Counted from the stretch's first letter, positions 51,647 through 62,515 are shown. The stretch is DNA of 64,000 bases from Muricauda sp. SCSIO 65647 (GCF_021534965.1 NZ_CP091037.1:3355501-3419500); one strand, 5' to 3'. Made by a program: numbers and translations. Notes: generated from the sequence alone by a model not told the origin.

Positions 51647-52867
51647 TCATTTTCTTCTCATTGGGTACCATTTCATGAATGTGGCACTTCGCCAGAGCCA
51701 TTCGAGCGGTCCGTATCGAAACCTCTTTAACCACCATTTGCTGAACCATACCTGAAGGGTAATCACCAGTATCGCCAATAAGAAGACGTAGCTGTTTCGA
51801 ACTTGTGCCAGATACCCCAATCCCCAACCATAAAAAATGGCCGTGCCCACTATGGTCTGTGCCACATAGTTTGTAAGGGCCATTCTGCCATAGGGGGCAA
51901 ATTGCTGCAAGAACATATGGGGCTTTCGCTTTTTGTACAGAATGATGAAGACGGCAATGATGATGATGGTCATGGCGACATTGGCAAGGTCAAAAAGGGT
52001 AAGCCCGATCATGGCCAACCAATTATCGAACTGGGAATCAGGTCCTAGAGCGGCAAAAACCCCGATCATGCCGCCCACGGCCAAAACAAACATGATGAGG
52101 CCCGTAATCCACGATTTTTTGATAAGTGCTGACCGCTCCCGAAAGTTTTTGAACAGCCCTATCCTCCCTACCAGAAGGCCCATCAAGAAAAATGCAAAAG
52201 TCAAATACCCCCTTGAAAATATTCCGAATTGCGCTTCCATTTTGACCATGTGCCCTTCAATGGCATTTGACTGAAACACTGCTGGCAAAGAACCATTTTT
52301 TAGAAGTTCAAAATATTGCGCGGCTTTCTCACTGTCGGGCATAAAAGGCTCATTGAGAAAAAGAGGGTCTCCGTTCGTAAAAGAAAAAACGATATATCTG
52401 CCCAGCCCCAAAAATAACAGTGCCATGACGGCAATGACCCATTTTGACCTGATTTGATAAAACGGGATCAAAAGTACGCCACATAGGGCATAAATGGTCA
52501 ATATATCACCACGGTAGAAAAGACTGTGTACATATCCGATGACCAGTAGAAGTATCAACCGCCAAAGAAAACGAGCGCTGAATGAGTTTCCTTTTTGGTC
52601 TGCATTGTCCATTTGTATGAAGAAGCTCAAACCGAATAAAAAAGAGAACAATGCAAAAAACTTTCCCCGAAAGAAAATGTTCACAAATGCGTTGGCAATT
52701 TGGTCTATGAGTCCAGGGTTCATACTTTCAACGGCCTCATTGGGAATTGGAGCGCCCGCAAAGTGTTCCAACATATGTGCAAATACGATTCCTGCCAAAG
52801 AAAAGCCCCTAAGGGCATCGATGATAGTGATACGTGGCGATTTAGGGGCAATGGTACCGGTTTCCAT
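51647..52867 (-). CDS. DUF418-family multi-pass membrane protein
   Basis: 406 residues, about ten TM helices. Start RITIIDALRGFSLAGIVFAH is the typical DUF418/heparan-acetyltransferase-like N-terminus (IDxLRGF), and the C-terminus has the DUF418-typical GYLAQVRNSYVFLLAI, QVWFSKWWLKRFRYGPLEWL. Possibly an acyl-transferring or transport protein; no experimental role is known to me. Confidence 0.85.
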   Translation of the reverse strand: METGTIAPKSPRITIIDALRGFSLAGIVFAHMLEHFAGAPIPNEAVESMNPGLIDQIANAFVNIFFRGKFFALFSFLFGLSFFIQMDNADQKGNSFSARFLWRLILLLVIGYVHSLFYRGDILTIYALCGVLLIPFYQIRSKWVIAVMALLFLGLGRYIVFSFTNGDPLFLNEPFMPDSEKAAQYFELLKNGSLPAVFQSNAIEGHMVKMEAQFGIFSRGYLTFAFFLMGLLVGRIGLFKNFRERSALIKKSWITGLIMFVLAVGGMIGVFAALGPDSQFDNWLAMIGLTLFDLANVAMTIIIIAVFIILYKKRKPHMFLQQFAPYGRMALTNYVAQTIVGTAIFYGWGLGYLAQVRNSYVFLLAILVITLQVWFSKWWLKRFRYGPLEWLWRSATFMKWYPMRRK

Positions 52868-53014
52868 TCTTGGTCGTTTTCTGATTGGTTATTTAATTAG
52901 ACAACCAAAAAAATCAATTGTTACACCGTATATGAGGAATTTGTCAAATTCCCTTACCCTATCATAGGTGAATGGTAATCCATGTTTTTTCGTATTTTGT
53001 CAAAAAGCGTTTAG

Positions 53015-53890
53015 ATGCTTGATTGGCCATATATAGTTCTGATCGTAGTTGCTGTGTATATTCTGCTCAGCGTGGCACTTTATTTTCTTCAGGATTATTT
53101 TCTGTTCAAGCCAGAAAAGCTACCAAAAGAGTTCCAATTCCATTATGAGAACCAAGAGACCGAAGAATATAATATCGAGACCCGTGATGGGGCCACTATC
53201 AATGGGTTACGGTTCAAAGCGCAAAACCCCAAAGGTGTGGTCTTTTATCTTAAGGGAAACTCAAAGAGCATCAAAGGTTGGGGCAAGTTTGCGGTAGATT
53301 TTACCCGTCACGGGTATGATGTCATCATGGTCGATTATCGAGGCTTTGGCAAAAGCACGGGTCGCCGTACTCAAAAAGCCGTAAAACGGGATATGCAGGT
53401 AATCTATAACAAGCTCAAGGAAAAAGTATCTGAAAAGTACATCATTCTGTATGGTCGCTCACTGGGTTCGGGCTTCGCGACAAAGCTGGCCTCGATGAAC
53501 AACCCCCGTATGCTGATCTTGGATGCCCCCTATTATAGTCTGAGCAAAGTGGCCAAAAAGTTCATTCCCTTCATGCCCTTGTCCCTACTTATCAAGTTTC
53601 CCATGCCCACACATAAATGGCTCAGATATGTTCAGTGCCCCATTCATATCATTCATGGTACCGATGACAGATTGATACCCTACAAAACCAGCGTAAAACT
53701 CTCAAAGATAAAATCTGAACAGACAACATTGCACACGGTGATCGGTGGCGGACATAAAGATTTGAACACCTTTGAATCGTATCATAAAATGTTAGGTGAC
53801 ATTATCAATTCGAAACCGAGAAGGGTCAGTTTAAAAGGTACGAGCATCGATGTAGGCGAAACCGCAAAAAAGGCAAATGTCAAAACTTAA
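53015..53890 (+). CDS. alpha/beta hydrolase 1 (membrane-anchored)
   Basis: 291 residues. N-terminal TM helix (YIVLIVVAVYILLSVALYFL), then a serine hydrolase fold: VDYRGFGKSTG, nucleophile elbow LYGRSLGSGFATK, catalytic Asp in HGTDDRLIPYKTS and His in GGGHKDLNT. Resembles BEM46-type hydrolases. Overlaps hydrolase 2 by 14 bases. Confidence 0.88.
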   Translation: MLDWPYIVLIVVAVYILLSVALYFLQDYFLFKPEKLPKEFQFHYENQETEEYNIETRDGATINGLRFKAQNPKGVVFYLKGNSKSIKGWGKFAVDFTRHGYDVIMVDYRGFGKSTGRRTQKAVKRDMQVIYNKLKEKVSEKYIILYGRSLGSGFATKLASMNNPRMLILDAPYYSLSKVAKKFIPFMPLSLLIKFPMPTHKWLRYVQCPIHIIHGTDDRLIPYKTSVKLSKIKSEQTTLHTVIGGGHKDLNTFESYHKMLGDIINSKPRRVSLKGTSIDVGETAKKANVKT

Positions 53891-54686
53891 AAAGATTGTA
53901 CTTGGGCTACTCGCCTTTTTTATACTTTTAATGGCCATGTTGACCTACTTTCAAGAGAAACTCATCTTTTTGCCCACGAAACTTCCTCAGGATTTCAACT
54001 ATGCTTTCGAAGAGGATTTTGAGGAATTTTTTCTCACGAACACAGATGGTGCCAGATTGAACGCATTGCACTTCAAGGCAAAAAACCCTAGGGGATTGAT
54101 TCTTTACTTTCATGGAAATGCCGGAGATCTATCGCGTTGGGGAGAAATCGCTTCTTACTTTGTCAGCAAACAGTATGATATCATTGTCATGGACTACCGT
54201 ACGTATGGTAAAAGTACGGGAAAGCTAAGTGAACGCGCACTTTACGGTGATGCACAGCTTTTTTACGACTATGCCAAAAAAAGCCATGACGAAAAAGATA
54301 TCATTTTGTACGGCCGTTCATTGGGCAGTGCCATGGCAACTTATCTCTGTTCGCAAAACCAGCCCAAGAAACTGATTTTGGAAACCCCCTTTTATAGTTT
54401 GGCGGAAGTGGCCAAAGAACGCTTTCCCTTTTTGCCGGTTCAGTCGTTGATGCGCTATGGGTTTCCGTCATATCGATATATGAAAGATGCGAAATGCCCC
54501 GTTTTTATTTTTCACGGAACAGATGATGGGGTAGTGCCTTATGAATCTGGCAAAAGACTGTTCGAATACGTTCCGACAGAAACCAAGTACTTCTTTACCA
54601 TTGAAGGGGGCGGCCACAATAATTTGATCGAGTTTGACGCATACCATGAAGGTATTGATTTCGTATTATTGACCGAAAAGTTCTGA
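53877..54686 (+). CDS. alpha/beta hydrolase 2 (paralogue of the preceding gene)
   Basis: 269 residues. Same layout as hydrolase 1: TM helix (LGLLAFFILLMAMLTYF), MDYRTYGKSTG, nucleophile elbow LYGRSLGSAMATY, HGTDDGVVPYESG and EGGGHNNLIE. The two are tandem paralogues. Its stop overlaps the convergent cysM gene by 21 bases. Confidence 0.88.
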   Translation: MSKLKKIVLGLLAFFILLMAMLTYFQEKLIFLPTKLPQDFNYAFEEDFEEFFLTNTDGARLNALHFKAKNPRGLILYFHGNAGDLSRWGEIASYFVSKQYDIIVMDYRTYGKSTGKLSERALYGDAQLFYDYAKKSHDEKDIILYGRSLGSAMATYLCSQNQPKKLILETPFYSLAEVAKERFPFLPVQSLMRYGFPSYRYMKDAKCPVFIFHGTDDGVVPYESGKRLFEYVPTETKYFFTIEGGGHNNLIEFDAYHEGIDFVLLTEKF

Positions 54687-55553
54687 AGAAAGGTAGCGAT
54701 CACCACGGTCGCACACAATTGATACGATGGTACCCTCTTTGAGTTGTGCGGCCAATCGAAGAGCGATAGTGGCGGCACCACCACTGCTCATACCTGCAAA
54801 GATACCCTCTTCTTCAGCCAGTCTTTTGGTCATTTCAATGGCCTCGTCTTCGTTCACGTAGTGAATGTCATCGACCTTATCGGCATTGAAAATGCTCGGT
54901 ATATATTCGGGTGACCATTTTCGAATACCGGGAATTTTTGAACCTTCCCTTGGTTGCACTCCGACGATTTGTACGGCCGTATTCTTTTCCTTTAGAAAAG
55001 TAGAAGTGCCGGTAATGGTACCGGTAGTGCCCATACTGCTGACAAAATGGGAGATCTTGCCATCGGTATCCGTCCAGATTTCAGGTCCGGTAGTATGGTA
55101 ATGCGCTTTCCAATTGTCAGGGTTTCCAAATTGGTCAAGCATTTGATAACCTTGATTTTTGACCTTTTCTTCTACATAATCCCTTGAACCCTCGATACCT
55201 ATATCGGCCGCTGTCAACGTAACCTTTGCGCCATAGGCCCGCATAGTCTGTACCCGTTCTTTGGTCGAGTTTTCGGGCATTACCAATTCGATATCCAACC
55301 CATAGATACCGGCGATCATGGCCAATGCAATTCCGGTATTGCCACTGGTAGCCTCGATAAGCTTGGTCTTTTGATCAAAATCACCCCTTTCGAGTCCACG
55401 TTTGATCATATTGTAAGCGGGACGGTCTTTGACACTCCCACCAGGATTTTGCCCTTCCAACTTAAAGAAAACCTTTACGTTTTTGTTACGGTTCAGCACT
55501 TTTGATTCCACCAAAGGCGTGTTGCCGATGAGGTCCAATATAGATTTAGGCAT
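54666..55553 (-). CDS. cysM: cysteine synthase B
   Basis: 295 residues, PLP enzyme of fold [13 protein letters not shown], the PLP Lys in [14 protein letters not shown], the phosphate-binding [12 protein letters not shown], and the glycine-rich [12 protein letters not shown]. Sequence variation in the 120-140 region is of the CysM rather than CysK type; the split is by eye. Overlaps cysE by 8 bases. Confidence 0.88.
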   Translation of the reverse strand: MPKSILDLIGNTPLVESKVLNRNKNVKVFFKLEGQNPGGSVKDRPAYNMIKRGLERGDFDQKTKLIEATSGNTGIALAMIAGIYGLDIELVMPENSTKERVQTMRAYGAKVTLTAADIGIEGSRDYVEEKVKNQGYQMLDQFGNPDNWKAHYHTTGPEIWTDTDGKISHFVSSMGTTGTITGTSTFLKEKNTAVQIVGVQPREGSKIPGIRKWSPEYIPSIFNADKVDDIHYVNEDEAIEMTKRLAEEEGIFAGMSSGGAATIALRLAAQLKEGTIVSIVCDRGDRYLSSELFGQ

Positions 55554-56376
55554 TTGAGGCGGTTTTGATTTTTATTTCAGGGTTATGAAAGACCGTTGAA
55601 TTGGGCGGTACCGATTTTGTCAACCACGCATTGCCCCCGATGACCGAATTTTCGCCAATTACCGTATCTCCACCCAAAATGGAAGCGTTCGCATAAATGG
55701 TCACATTTGATTCAATAGTGGGGTGGCGTTTGGTCTTTTGCAAGTTTTTCGAGACATAGAGTGCGCCCAGGGTAACGCCCTGATATATTTTCACATTGTC
55801 TTTGATGACCGCCGTTTCACCAATAACAACACCCGTGGCATGGTCGATGAAGAACGACTTGCCGATTTGCGCACCTGGGTTAATATCGACACCGGTCTGT
55901 CGATGCGCATATTCGGTCATCAACCGCGGCACCAAAGGAAAACCCTCTTGGTACAATATATGGGCCAAACGATAGATGGCGATGGCGTAGAAACCGGGGT
56001 AGGCCATGTAGACTTCCTCAATCGATAGTGTGGCCGGGTCACCATTGACAATGGCCTCGGCATCCATATTCAGTTTTTCAAGGGTTTCGGGAAGTTGTTG
56101 CACATAGCGCTCCCAAATCTTGCTACAGGGCTTTTCGACTTCCCAACAGGCCAAGGTTACCAGTTCGTCGAACATGGTCTCTAAAAGGGGCAGATTTTCT
56201 TCTACAGGGGTTTTGATATCGAAAAGCGTGTAGAACAATTTGTCGGTAAACGCTTCCGTTTTTCTTTTTAACCTATAGTCTAAATAGGGTTGCTTTTTGT
56301 GCCGCTTCAATTCTGAAATGATTGCTTGCTTGTTCATCGCCGCGAATGTTTGTTTAAAAGTAGCCATATTGGCCAC
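55546..56376 (-). CDS. cysE: serine O-acetyltransferase
   Basis: 276 residues. N-terminal helical domain, then a left-handed beta-helix with [20 protein letters not shown], the catalytic His in IDHATG and HRQTGVD, and [16 protein letters not shown] near the end. Supplies O-acetylserine for the adjacent cysM. Starts at 56376, 56367 or later Met codons are possible. Confidence 0.9.
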   Translation of the reverse strand: MANMATFKQTFAAMNKQAIISELKRHKKQPYLDYRLKRKTEAFTDKLFYTLFDIKTPVEENLPLLETMFDELVTLACWEVEKPCSKIWERYVQQLPETLEKLNMDAEAIVNGDPATLSIEEVYMAYPGFYAIAIYRLAHILYQEGFPLVPRLMTEYAHRQTGVDINPGAQIGKSFFIDHATGVVIGETAVIKDNVKIYQGVTLGALYVSKNLQKTKRHPTIESNVTIYANASILGGDTVIGENSVIGGNAWLTKSVPPNSTVFHNPEIKIKTASNA

Positions 56377-56431
56377 AGTTTCTAAGCAAAATGCTAACTT
56401 TAGCTAAAATATAACACATTAGTCGCGCAAC

Positions 56432-57112
56432 GTGGAAAACCAAACGATACAGAAAGAAACTTTTGATTTTTTGAAAGAGCTGGGGCAGAACAATAATCGC
56501 GACTGGTTTACGGAACACAAGGATATTTTCAAATCACATGAGAAAAACGTCAAGGCTTTTTATGAATTGCTAAAGGAGCGTATGGGCCAGCATGACGATA
56601 TTGAAAAGCTCAAGATGTTCAGAATTTATAGGGATGTCCGTTTTTCTTCTGACAAGACACCTTATAAGGCCCATTTTGCGGGTTCATTTTCAAGACTGGG
56701 CGCCCATCTACGAGGAGGATATTACCTTCAGTTGAAGCCAGGGGAAACTTTTATTGCAACCGGATTTTGGCAACCCAACAAAGAAGATCTGTTCAGAATC
56801 AGAAAAGAACTTGAGATGGATGCGGCACCTTTCAGGAAGGTGATAAACGCAAGCCCCTTCAAGAAAATATGGGGAAGTCTCGAGGGCGAAGAGGTGAAAA
56901 CGGCCCCAAAAGGTTTTGATAAGGAGCATCCCGATATCGACTTGATCAAAAAGAAACAGTTCATCTTTGTCAAAAACTTTTCTGACAAAGAGGTATTTGC
57001 CCCAACATTTTTGGATGAAGTCAATGACTCTTTTCTGGCCATCAGGCCCTATTTCGACCTTATGAGCGAAATTTTGACCACTAATCTCAATGGCGAATCG
57101 CTATTGCGCTAG
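56432..57112 (+). CDS. DUF2461 protein (TIGR02453 type)
   Basis: 226 residues from GTG 56432. Family pattern: NNRDWFTEHKD, FRIYRDVRFSSDKTPYK, RGGYYLQLKPGETFIATGFW. Function unknown in this family. Convergent with the gene at 57101 (12-base overlap). Confidence 0.88.
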   Translation: MENQTIQKETFDFLKELGQNNNRDWFTEHKDIFKSHEKNVKAFYELLKERMGQHDDIEKLKMFRIYRDVRFSSDKTPYKAHFAGSFSRLGAHLRGGYYLQLKPGETFIATGFWQPNKEDLFRIRKELEMDAAPFRKVINASPFKKIWGSLEGEEVKTAPKGFDKEHPDIDLIKKKQFIFVKNFSDKEVFAPTFLDEVNDSFLAIRPYFDLMSEILTTNLNGESLLR

Positions 57113-57511
57113 CACTTCTACCTGCAATAGCTGTACCTGATCTTTCAAACGCTCGATGACCATATTCATCATACGCTTGTTCAAGGCCGATGAATTTTTG
57201 ATGTATTCTAGGTATTCTTCACAGGTGAATTGACCGATGACCATTCCTTTTAGGGAGTTTCTGAATTTGATGTCCCGTTGAATCGAATTCTCTATATAAT
57301 GAAACCGCTCTTCCCCAGAAAGCTCATAAAAACGGCCCTTATGCTTGTTTATGTAATTCTTGAAAACTTCGACGAAAAGGTTGTTCTGAAACTTGATGAT
57401 GGGTCTTAAGGTCTCGTTTTGAAAGCGCTCTTCATCACCAATGGTGGTGCGTAGCACTGCGGATTGAACCTCAGGACGGATGCCCTTGAGATTTTTGGTC
57501 CGTGGATCCAT
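57101..57511 (-). CDS. conserved hypothetical helical protein
   Basis: 136 residues, helical, beginning MDPRTKNLKGIRPEV. I do not recognise a domain; a similar protein is sometimes labelled glyoxalase in annotations, which I do not support from sequence (no metal-binding motif visible). Confidence 0.6.
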   Translation of the reverse strand: MDPRTKNLKGIRPEVQSAVLRTTIGDEERFQNETLRPIIKFQNNLFVEVFKNYINKHKGRFYELSGEERFHYIENSIQRDIKFRNSLKGMVIGQFTCEEYLEYIKNSSALNKRMMNMVIERLKDQVQLLQVEVLAQ

Positions 57512-57592
57512 GATGTAAGGTTTGAATAAAATTACATATTCATCATTTCATGGGTTGGATGGCCATGATTACTTTTCAACGGGGTTATAAAC

Positions 57593-57622
57593 AAAAAAAG
57601 TCGCCCAAAACGAGCGACTTTT
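57593..57622 (-). terminator. intrinsic terminator after the sortilin-like gene
   Basis: A 9-bp stem (AAAAGTCGC / GCGACTTTT, 9-base loop, 57596-57622). On the minus strand it is followed by Ts (A-run from 57593), 19 bases past the 57641 stop. Confidence 0.75.
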
Positions 57623-57640
57623 CAGTAGTTGAGTTAGTGT

Positions 57641-60600
57641 TTATTTGCTACCTAAAAACTCTTCAAAGCTCTTCAATTCAATGGATTGTTTTTTCAGGTA
57701 CTTTGATTTCAATTTTGAAAAATCATCTTTGGCTTTTGAAAAGCGTTCAGAAACCACTTTGAGGTTTTGCATATCATCAGGTGTCGGCGCATCATAGCTG
57801 GCGGCCACTTTGCTATAAAGATCGGCCATCTTTTCACGTAATTGTGGTTCGGCCGCACCCACGTAATTGTCGCCAGTGGTGATGACCAAAGTTTCTTTCA
57901 ACGCATTGAGTTTTGAAACCGTTTTTTTGTCACCGCTCTCTTCGGCACTGGCCACAAGTGCATCCAATTCGTACACAAGAAAAGCAAGGTCTTGGGTCAT
58001 GTCATAAAGCTTCATTGTAGTGACGTTCTTCAATTCCCTTTCTTGATCGTTCAGCCCTGTATTTTCATCGTAAACCAACTCGAAGGTATGCTCAAAAGTT
58101 TCTTTTCCTTTGGTCATGACGGCCGTATACGTGCCTGCAGCGACATTGGGTGCCGTGAAGCCACCGAAAGTAAAGGTCTTTCCCGTGGCAATTTTGGGCT
58201 GTTTCAATTTATGGTTCCATTCCACAACATTGATGCCCTTTGACTTGCTAGGGGGGATGGTCGCAACCACTCTGCCCTCTGCATTCTTGATCTCCATGGC
58301 CATTTTGCCAAAAGTGTGCCTTTTCTTGAGGAAATAGATCAAACGAACGTTCTTCGAGCGATTGGGCCCCACGAATTGCGTCTCATTGCCAAAATTGCCA
58401 GAAAAAGTGGTGGTTTCATCGATGACCGTTGAAGGGGTCTCAAAGAAATGTACCGTTTTGTTCAATACGTCATCATTGATTTCCCGTAAGGGGGAGATAT
58501 CATCGATGATAATGACACCTCGACCATGGGTGCCCATCACGAGGTCACCGGTCTTTTTTTGCAGATCGATGAAGTGAATGGCCACGGCAGGCATATTATT
58601 GGTGAACTTTTTCCAGTTTTTACCACCATCTAAAGTAATGTAGAGTCCGAATTCGGTGCCCAAGAACAACAGGTAAGGATTCACATAATCTTCTTGAATG
58701 TTGCGCGCAAAGCCCACCACATCATCAGAAATGATATTTGTCCACGTTTTTCCGAAATCAGTGGTCTTATAGGCATAGGGTTTTTTATCGTTCTGTGTAT
58801 GCCCATCGAACACGGCATAGGCGGTACCCCTGTCGAAAGAACTGGCCTCGATATGATAGCACCATGTGTTTTTTGGCAGGCCTGAGATGTTTTCAATGGT
58901 GTTTGTCCATGTTTTGCCACCATCTTGGGTCACCTGTACATTGCCGTCATCTGTGCCCACCCAAATCACATTTTCGTCTAAGGTCGATTCGGCTATCGTA
59001 AAGATGGTGGTATGGTTTTCGGCACCTGAATTATCTTTTGAGAGGCCGCCCGAATCTTCTTGATTCTGTTTGGCTGGATCGTTTGTGGTCAAATCTGGTG
59101 AGATGATTTCCCAGGTGTCGCCCATATCTTCCGATTTGTGCAAATACTGGCTTCCCATATAGAACCTATCAGGTTGGTGAATGCTGACGGCCATGGGGGT
59201 ATTCCAATTAAAACGCAATTTCTGGTCATCAGAAGTGGGCAAGGGTTGAATGGTCTTTACCAAATCTTTGTCAACATCGACCCGCCAAACGTTCTCGGCA
59301 CCCTGCATTTCAGAATAAATGATGTTTTTGGTAGGATGTTTCAATACCCTGAACCCATCTCCGAAGCCTACAGAATTCCAATCTCTTGCCTCAACACCTC
59401 CGGGAGAGGAAGAAGGCCCCCACCAAGAACCATTGTCTTGCAGCCCCCCATAGACATTGTAGGGCTCTGCATCATCAACACTTATATGATAGAACTGTGA
59501 GAGCGGCAGGTTTTCAACAATTTCCATGGTAGTGCCTCCGTCCCAAGTGCGGTAAACACCACCATCTGTACCCACGTACATGATATCGGAATCATCAATG
59601 CTGAACGCAAAATCGTGAATGTCTGCGTGCATATTGCCCAAGTTCTTAAAGGTTTTGCCACCATCACGTGAAATGGAGCCCAACAGACCTCCCTTGACCA
59701 CAACATCTTCATTTTTTGGGTCAACCACAATTCTCGAGAAATAGAACGGCCGCACCGTGATGCCGAAATCGTTGTTCAACTGTTTCCAAGACGCTCCTGC
59801 ATCATCACTACGATAGAGTCCCTTGCGCTCGTCTTTTTCTGCTTCAATGACCGTGTAGAGCACTTTCGGATTGGTCTTTGCCACGGCAATGGCCAAACGT
59901 CCCAAATTACCCTCTGGGAAACCGTTATGGATTTTATTCCATGTTTTCCCACCGTCTTCGGACTTGTAAAGTGCACTGTTTTCGCCCCCTGATTCAAAAG
60001 ACCATGCGGTACGCCTAAACTCCCACATCGAAGCATATAGCACATTGGGGTCACCCGGGTCCATGGCCAGATCGGCACAGCCCGTTTTAGGGTTTATGTA
60101 GAGTAATTTTTCCCAGGTTTGACCCCCATCGGTCGATTTGAATACACCGCGTTCTTCACTATCGCCCCACAAGGCACCAAGTACCCCTACATAGATTTCT
60201 TGTGAGTTTTGGGGATTTACGATGATGTTAGCGATACGTTCTGAATTTTCAAACCCGATTTTTTTCCAGTTCGAACCGCCATCTACCGACTTATAGAGCC
60301 CATCACCTACAGAAACACTGTTTCGTGTCCATGTTTCGCCCGTGCCCACATAAATGGTGTTGTCAGGATCGTTCGGGTCTAGTTCAACGGCCCCAATCGA
60401 TTGGCAATAGTCATCAAATATCGGATTGAAGGTAGTGCCGGCATCTTTTGATTTCCAAACACCGCCACCTGCGGTTCCCGCATAGATGACACGGCTGTTG
60501 GTCGGGTGTGCCTCCATATCGTTGATCCGACCACTCATAAGTGCCGGGCCAATATGGCGGGCCTTGAGGTCACCGAATAGTTCTTTTCCCTTGATATCTG

Positions 60601-60676
60601 CCAAGGTCTGCTGTGCCTGTAGCGATAGCCCCCCGATGAACAGTGTCACCAGGATACTAAAAATCTTTCCTTTCAT
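57641..60676 (-). CDS. sortilin/VPS10-like beta-propeller protein with BNR (Asp-box) repeats
   Basis: 1011 residues. Signal peptide (ILVTLFIGGLSLQAQ), then many Asp-box strands (SKDAGTTF, SVDGGSNWKKIG, STDGGQTWEKL, SEDGGKTWNKIH, SDDAGASWKQL, TQDGGKTWTN, TLDGGKNWKKF), consistent with a VPS10-type ten-bladed propeller. The C-terminal ~300 residues form beta domains and helices. Proteins of this kind are secreted or periplasmic in Bacteroidetes; substrate unknown. Co-transcribed with the LolA-like gene. Confidence 0.85.
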   Translation of the reverse strand: MKGKIFSILVTLFIGGLSLQAQQTLADIKGKELFGDLKARHIGPALMSGRINDMEAHPTNSRVIYAGTAGGGVWKSKDAGTTFNPIFDDYCQSIGAVELDPNDPDNTIYVGTGETWTRNSVSVGDGLYKSVDGGSNWKKIGFENSERIANIIVNPQNSQEIYVGVLGALWGDSEERGVFKSTDGGQTWEKLLYINPKTGCADLAMDPGDPNVLYASMWEFRRTAWSFESGGENSALYKSEDGGKTWNKIHNGFPEGNLGRLAIAVAKTNPKVLYTVIEAEKDERKGLYRSDDAGASWKQLNNDFGITVRPFYFSRIVVDPKNEDVVVKGGLLGSISRDGGKTFKNLGNMHADIHDFAFSIDDSDIMYVGTDGGVYRTWDGGTTMEIVENLPLSQFYHISVDDAEPYNVYGGLQDNGSWWGPSSSPGGVEARDWNSVGFGDGFRVLKHPTKNIIYSEMQGAENVWRVDVDKDLVKTIQPLPTSDDQKLRFNWNTPMAVSIHQPDRFYMGSQYLHKSEDMGDTWEIISPDLTTNDPAKQNQEDSGGLSKDNSGAENHTTIFTIAESTLDENVIWVGTDDGNVQVTQDGGKTWTNTIENISGLPKNTWCYHIEASSFDRGTAYAVFDGHTQNDKKPYAYKTTDFGKTWTNIISDDVVGFARNIQEDYVNPYLLFLGTEFGLYITLDGGKNWKKFTNNMPAVAIHFIDLQKKTGDLVMGTHGRGVIIIDDISPLREINDDVLNKTVHFFETPSTVIDETTTFSGNFGNETQFVGPNRSKNVRLIYFLKKRHTFGKMAMEIKNAEGRVVATIPPSKSKGINVVEWNHKLKQPKIATGKTFTFGGFTAPNVAAGTYTAVMTKGKETFEHTFELVYDENTGLNDQERELKNVTTMKLYDMTQDLAFLVYELDALVASAEESGDKKTVSKLNALKETLVITTGDNYVGAAEPQLREKMADLYSKVAASYDAPTPDDMQNLKVVSERFSKAKDDFSKLKSKYLKKQSIELKSFEEFLGSK

Positions 60677-60699
60677 TATAGGGTTGAGTTGCGTGAATG

Positions 60700-61467
60700 T
60701 TACTTTTTCTCTTCTGCAATTTCTTCGGGAAAGGCAAATTCAGCGTCATCTACCGTTGGGTTGAGTTCAACATTGTCCATTGTCATGCTGAACATCAAGT
60801 TTCCGTCTACATATTGTGAAGTCGAGAAAGGAAAGTATAGCCCTTCTACCTCTTGGTAATCGCTCATGATGGTTTTGGCGGTTTTGCCCTTTGCAGGGCC
60901 CTCCCTAACAACTGATTCTACTGCAATGGGCACGTAGTTTTCGGTATCAAAGTAATAGAACGAAACATCGTCTTCTTGAACACCATCAACGGTAATGGGC
61001 TCTTTTACCAATTTGATCTTAAAGGTTTCGGCACCATCCATGGTTTCGTTGCCCAAGAGCTCAACGGTATAGCCCTTTTCTTTGTAGTCAACAAAAGAAT
61101 CGGGAAAATCATTGGTGTTCAATTTAAAATTGGCTGTTTGCTCAGCATCGCTTTTCTCGGCTTTCATGGTCATGAAATTGGTGTTCCATAATATCTCACC
61201 ATCAAAAACACCTTGCTTGATTTTCTTACCTTGAAAGGTGAAAGAGAACATTTGCCTGCCATCTTTAAGCTGCAAGACCGTAAAGGGAAACTCGAACCCT
61301 TGCTGACTGGCATTTCCCTCAAGCTTCATGCCCTCGAGCTGTTTGAAGTTTTCAAGACCACCAATATTTTCAAAATATGTACTGATGATTTCATCTGCAG
61401 TTTGCGCTTGCGCCGGAGCTGCCAATGCTAACGCAACTACAAAAGTTAAGATTTTGATCGTTTTCAT
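60700..61467 (-). CDS. LolA/outer-membrane-lipoprotein-sorting-like protein
   Basis: 255 residues. Signal peptide (FVVALALAAPAQAQ), then an alternating-strand domain of the LolA/DUF4292-like kind (GNASQQGFEFPFTVLQLKDG, GEILWNTNFMTMKAEKSD, YYFDTENYVPIAVESVVREG). 23 bases upstream of the propeller gene. Possibly a lipoprotein carrier for it, but this is only a positional idea. Confidence 0.7.
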   Translation of the reverse strand: MKTIKILTFVVALALAAPAQAQTADEIISTYFENIGGLENFKQLEGMKLEGNASQQGFEFPFTVLQLKDGRQMFSFTFQGKKIKQGVFDGEILWNTNFMTMKAEKSDAEQTANFKLNTNDFPDSFVDYKEKGYTVELLGNETMDGAETFKIKLVKEPITVDGVQEDDVSFYYFDTENYVPIAVESVVREGPAKGKTAKTIMSDYQEVEGLYFPFSTSQYVDGNLMFSMTMDNVELNPTVDDAEFAFPEEIAEEKK

Positions 61468-61612
61468 TTTCAGAGATTTAGATTTGAATTAACTTGTTAG
61501 TATCAACTATACGAAATATGTTACAAGGTATTTATTAATAATCACTTTTGTCTCAAATTGTGCCCCTTTTTGCGGATATTTTTTCAGTATATTTATTGGA
61601 TAAAACGCTGCC

Positions 61613-62515
61613 ATGAAATTTGGAAAAGTAGAGCGCCCAGAGCTGGTCGATTTCACTTTACCGCTCGATAATCCGATGACCGATGTGGTTTTGTCAAGAA
61701 CGGCCAATACCGAACCGTTGAGCACTTATGTAGGCTGTGCAAAATGGAACCGACAAGACCTGAAGAATTTCTATCCAAGGGGAACAAAAGATGAATTGAC
61801 CTATTACTCGAGCCAATTCAATAGTATCGAGCTTAATGCTACGTTTTACAGAATTTTTCCTGCCGAACAATATGAAAAATGGTATGACAAGACGCCATCG
61901 AATTTCAAGTTCTTTCCAAAGATTACCAATGAGATAAGCCATCTGCGAAGGTTGAACGAAAGGGTCTATGAAACGGTTGACCGTTATTTGGAAGTCACTT
62001 CATTATTGAAGGAAAAGTTGGGCACTATTTTTCTTCAAATGCACAACAATTTTTCACCAAAAGATTTTGATAGGGTGGTTCGCTTTGTAGACTACTGGCC
62101 CAAAGAATTTTCACTTGCCATAGAGTTTAGGCACACCGATTGGTTCAATGATGAAAAAGCGGCCCAAGAGCTTTATCATCTGCTTGAAGAAAACAATATG
62201 GCCAATGTGCTTGTCGATACTGCGGGCCGTAGAGACCTGTTGCATATGCGATTGACCAATGATGAGGCATTTGTTCGTTATGTAGGTGCCAACCACGAAT
62301 CAGATTATGAACGGCTTGATGATTGGGTAGATCGACTTGTTCAATGGAAAGGGCAGGGGCTTCGTAACATTCATTTCTTTGTACACCAGAACCTTGAACT
62401 TGAGTCTCCGTTGCTCTCAGCGTATTTTATCGACAACTGTAACAAAATGTTGGGGTCAGACTTACAGATACCCAAAACCCTGGGCGGTGAAAAATCGACG
62501 CTTTTCAGTAACTAG
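61613..62515 (+). CDS. DUF72-family protein
   Basis: 300 residues, TIM-barrel-like. VGCAKWNRQDLKNFYPRGTK, FNSIELNATFYRIFP, NFKFFPKITNEISH, LAIEFRHTDWFND and NIHFFVHQNLE are typical of the DUF72 family. Function is unknown. Its 3' end overlaps the psd gene by 11 bases (convergent). Confidence 0.9.
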   Translation: MKFGKVERPELVDFTLPLDNPMTDVVLSRTANTEPLSTYVGCAKWNRQDLKNFYPRGTKDELTYYSSQFNSIELNATFYRIFPAEQYEKWYDKTPSNFKFFPKITNEISHLRRLNERVYETVDRYLEVTSLLKEKLGTIFLQMHNNFSPKDFDRVVRFVDYWPKEFSLAIEFRHTDWFNDEKAAQELYHLLEENNMANVLVDTAGRRDLLHMRLTNDEAFVRYVGANHESDYERLDDWVDRLVQWKGQGLRNIHFFVHQNLELESPLLSAYFIDNCNKMLGSDLQIPKTLGGEKSTLFSN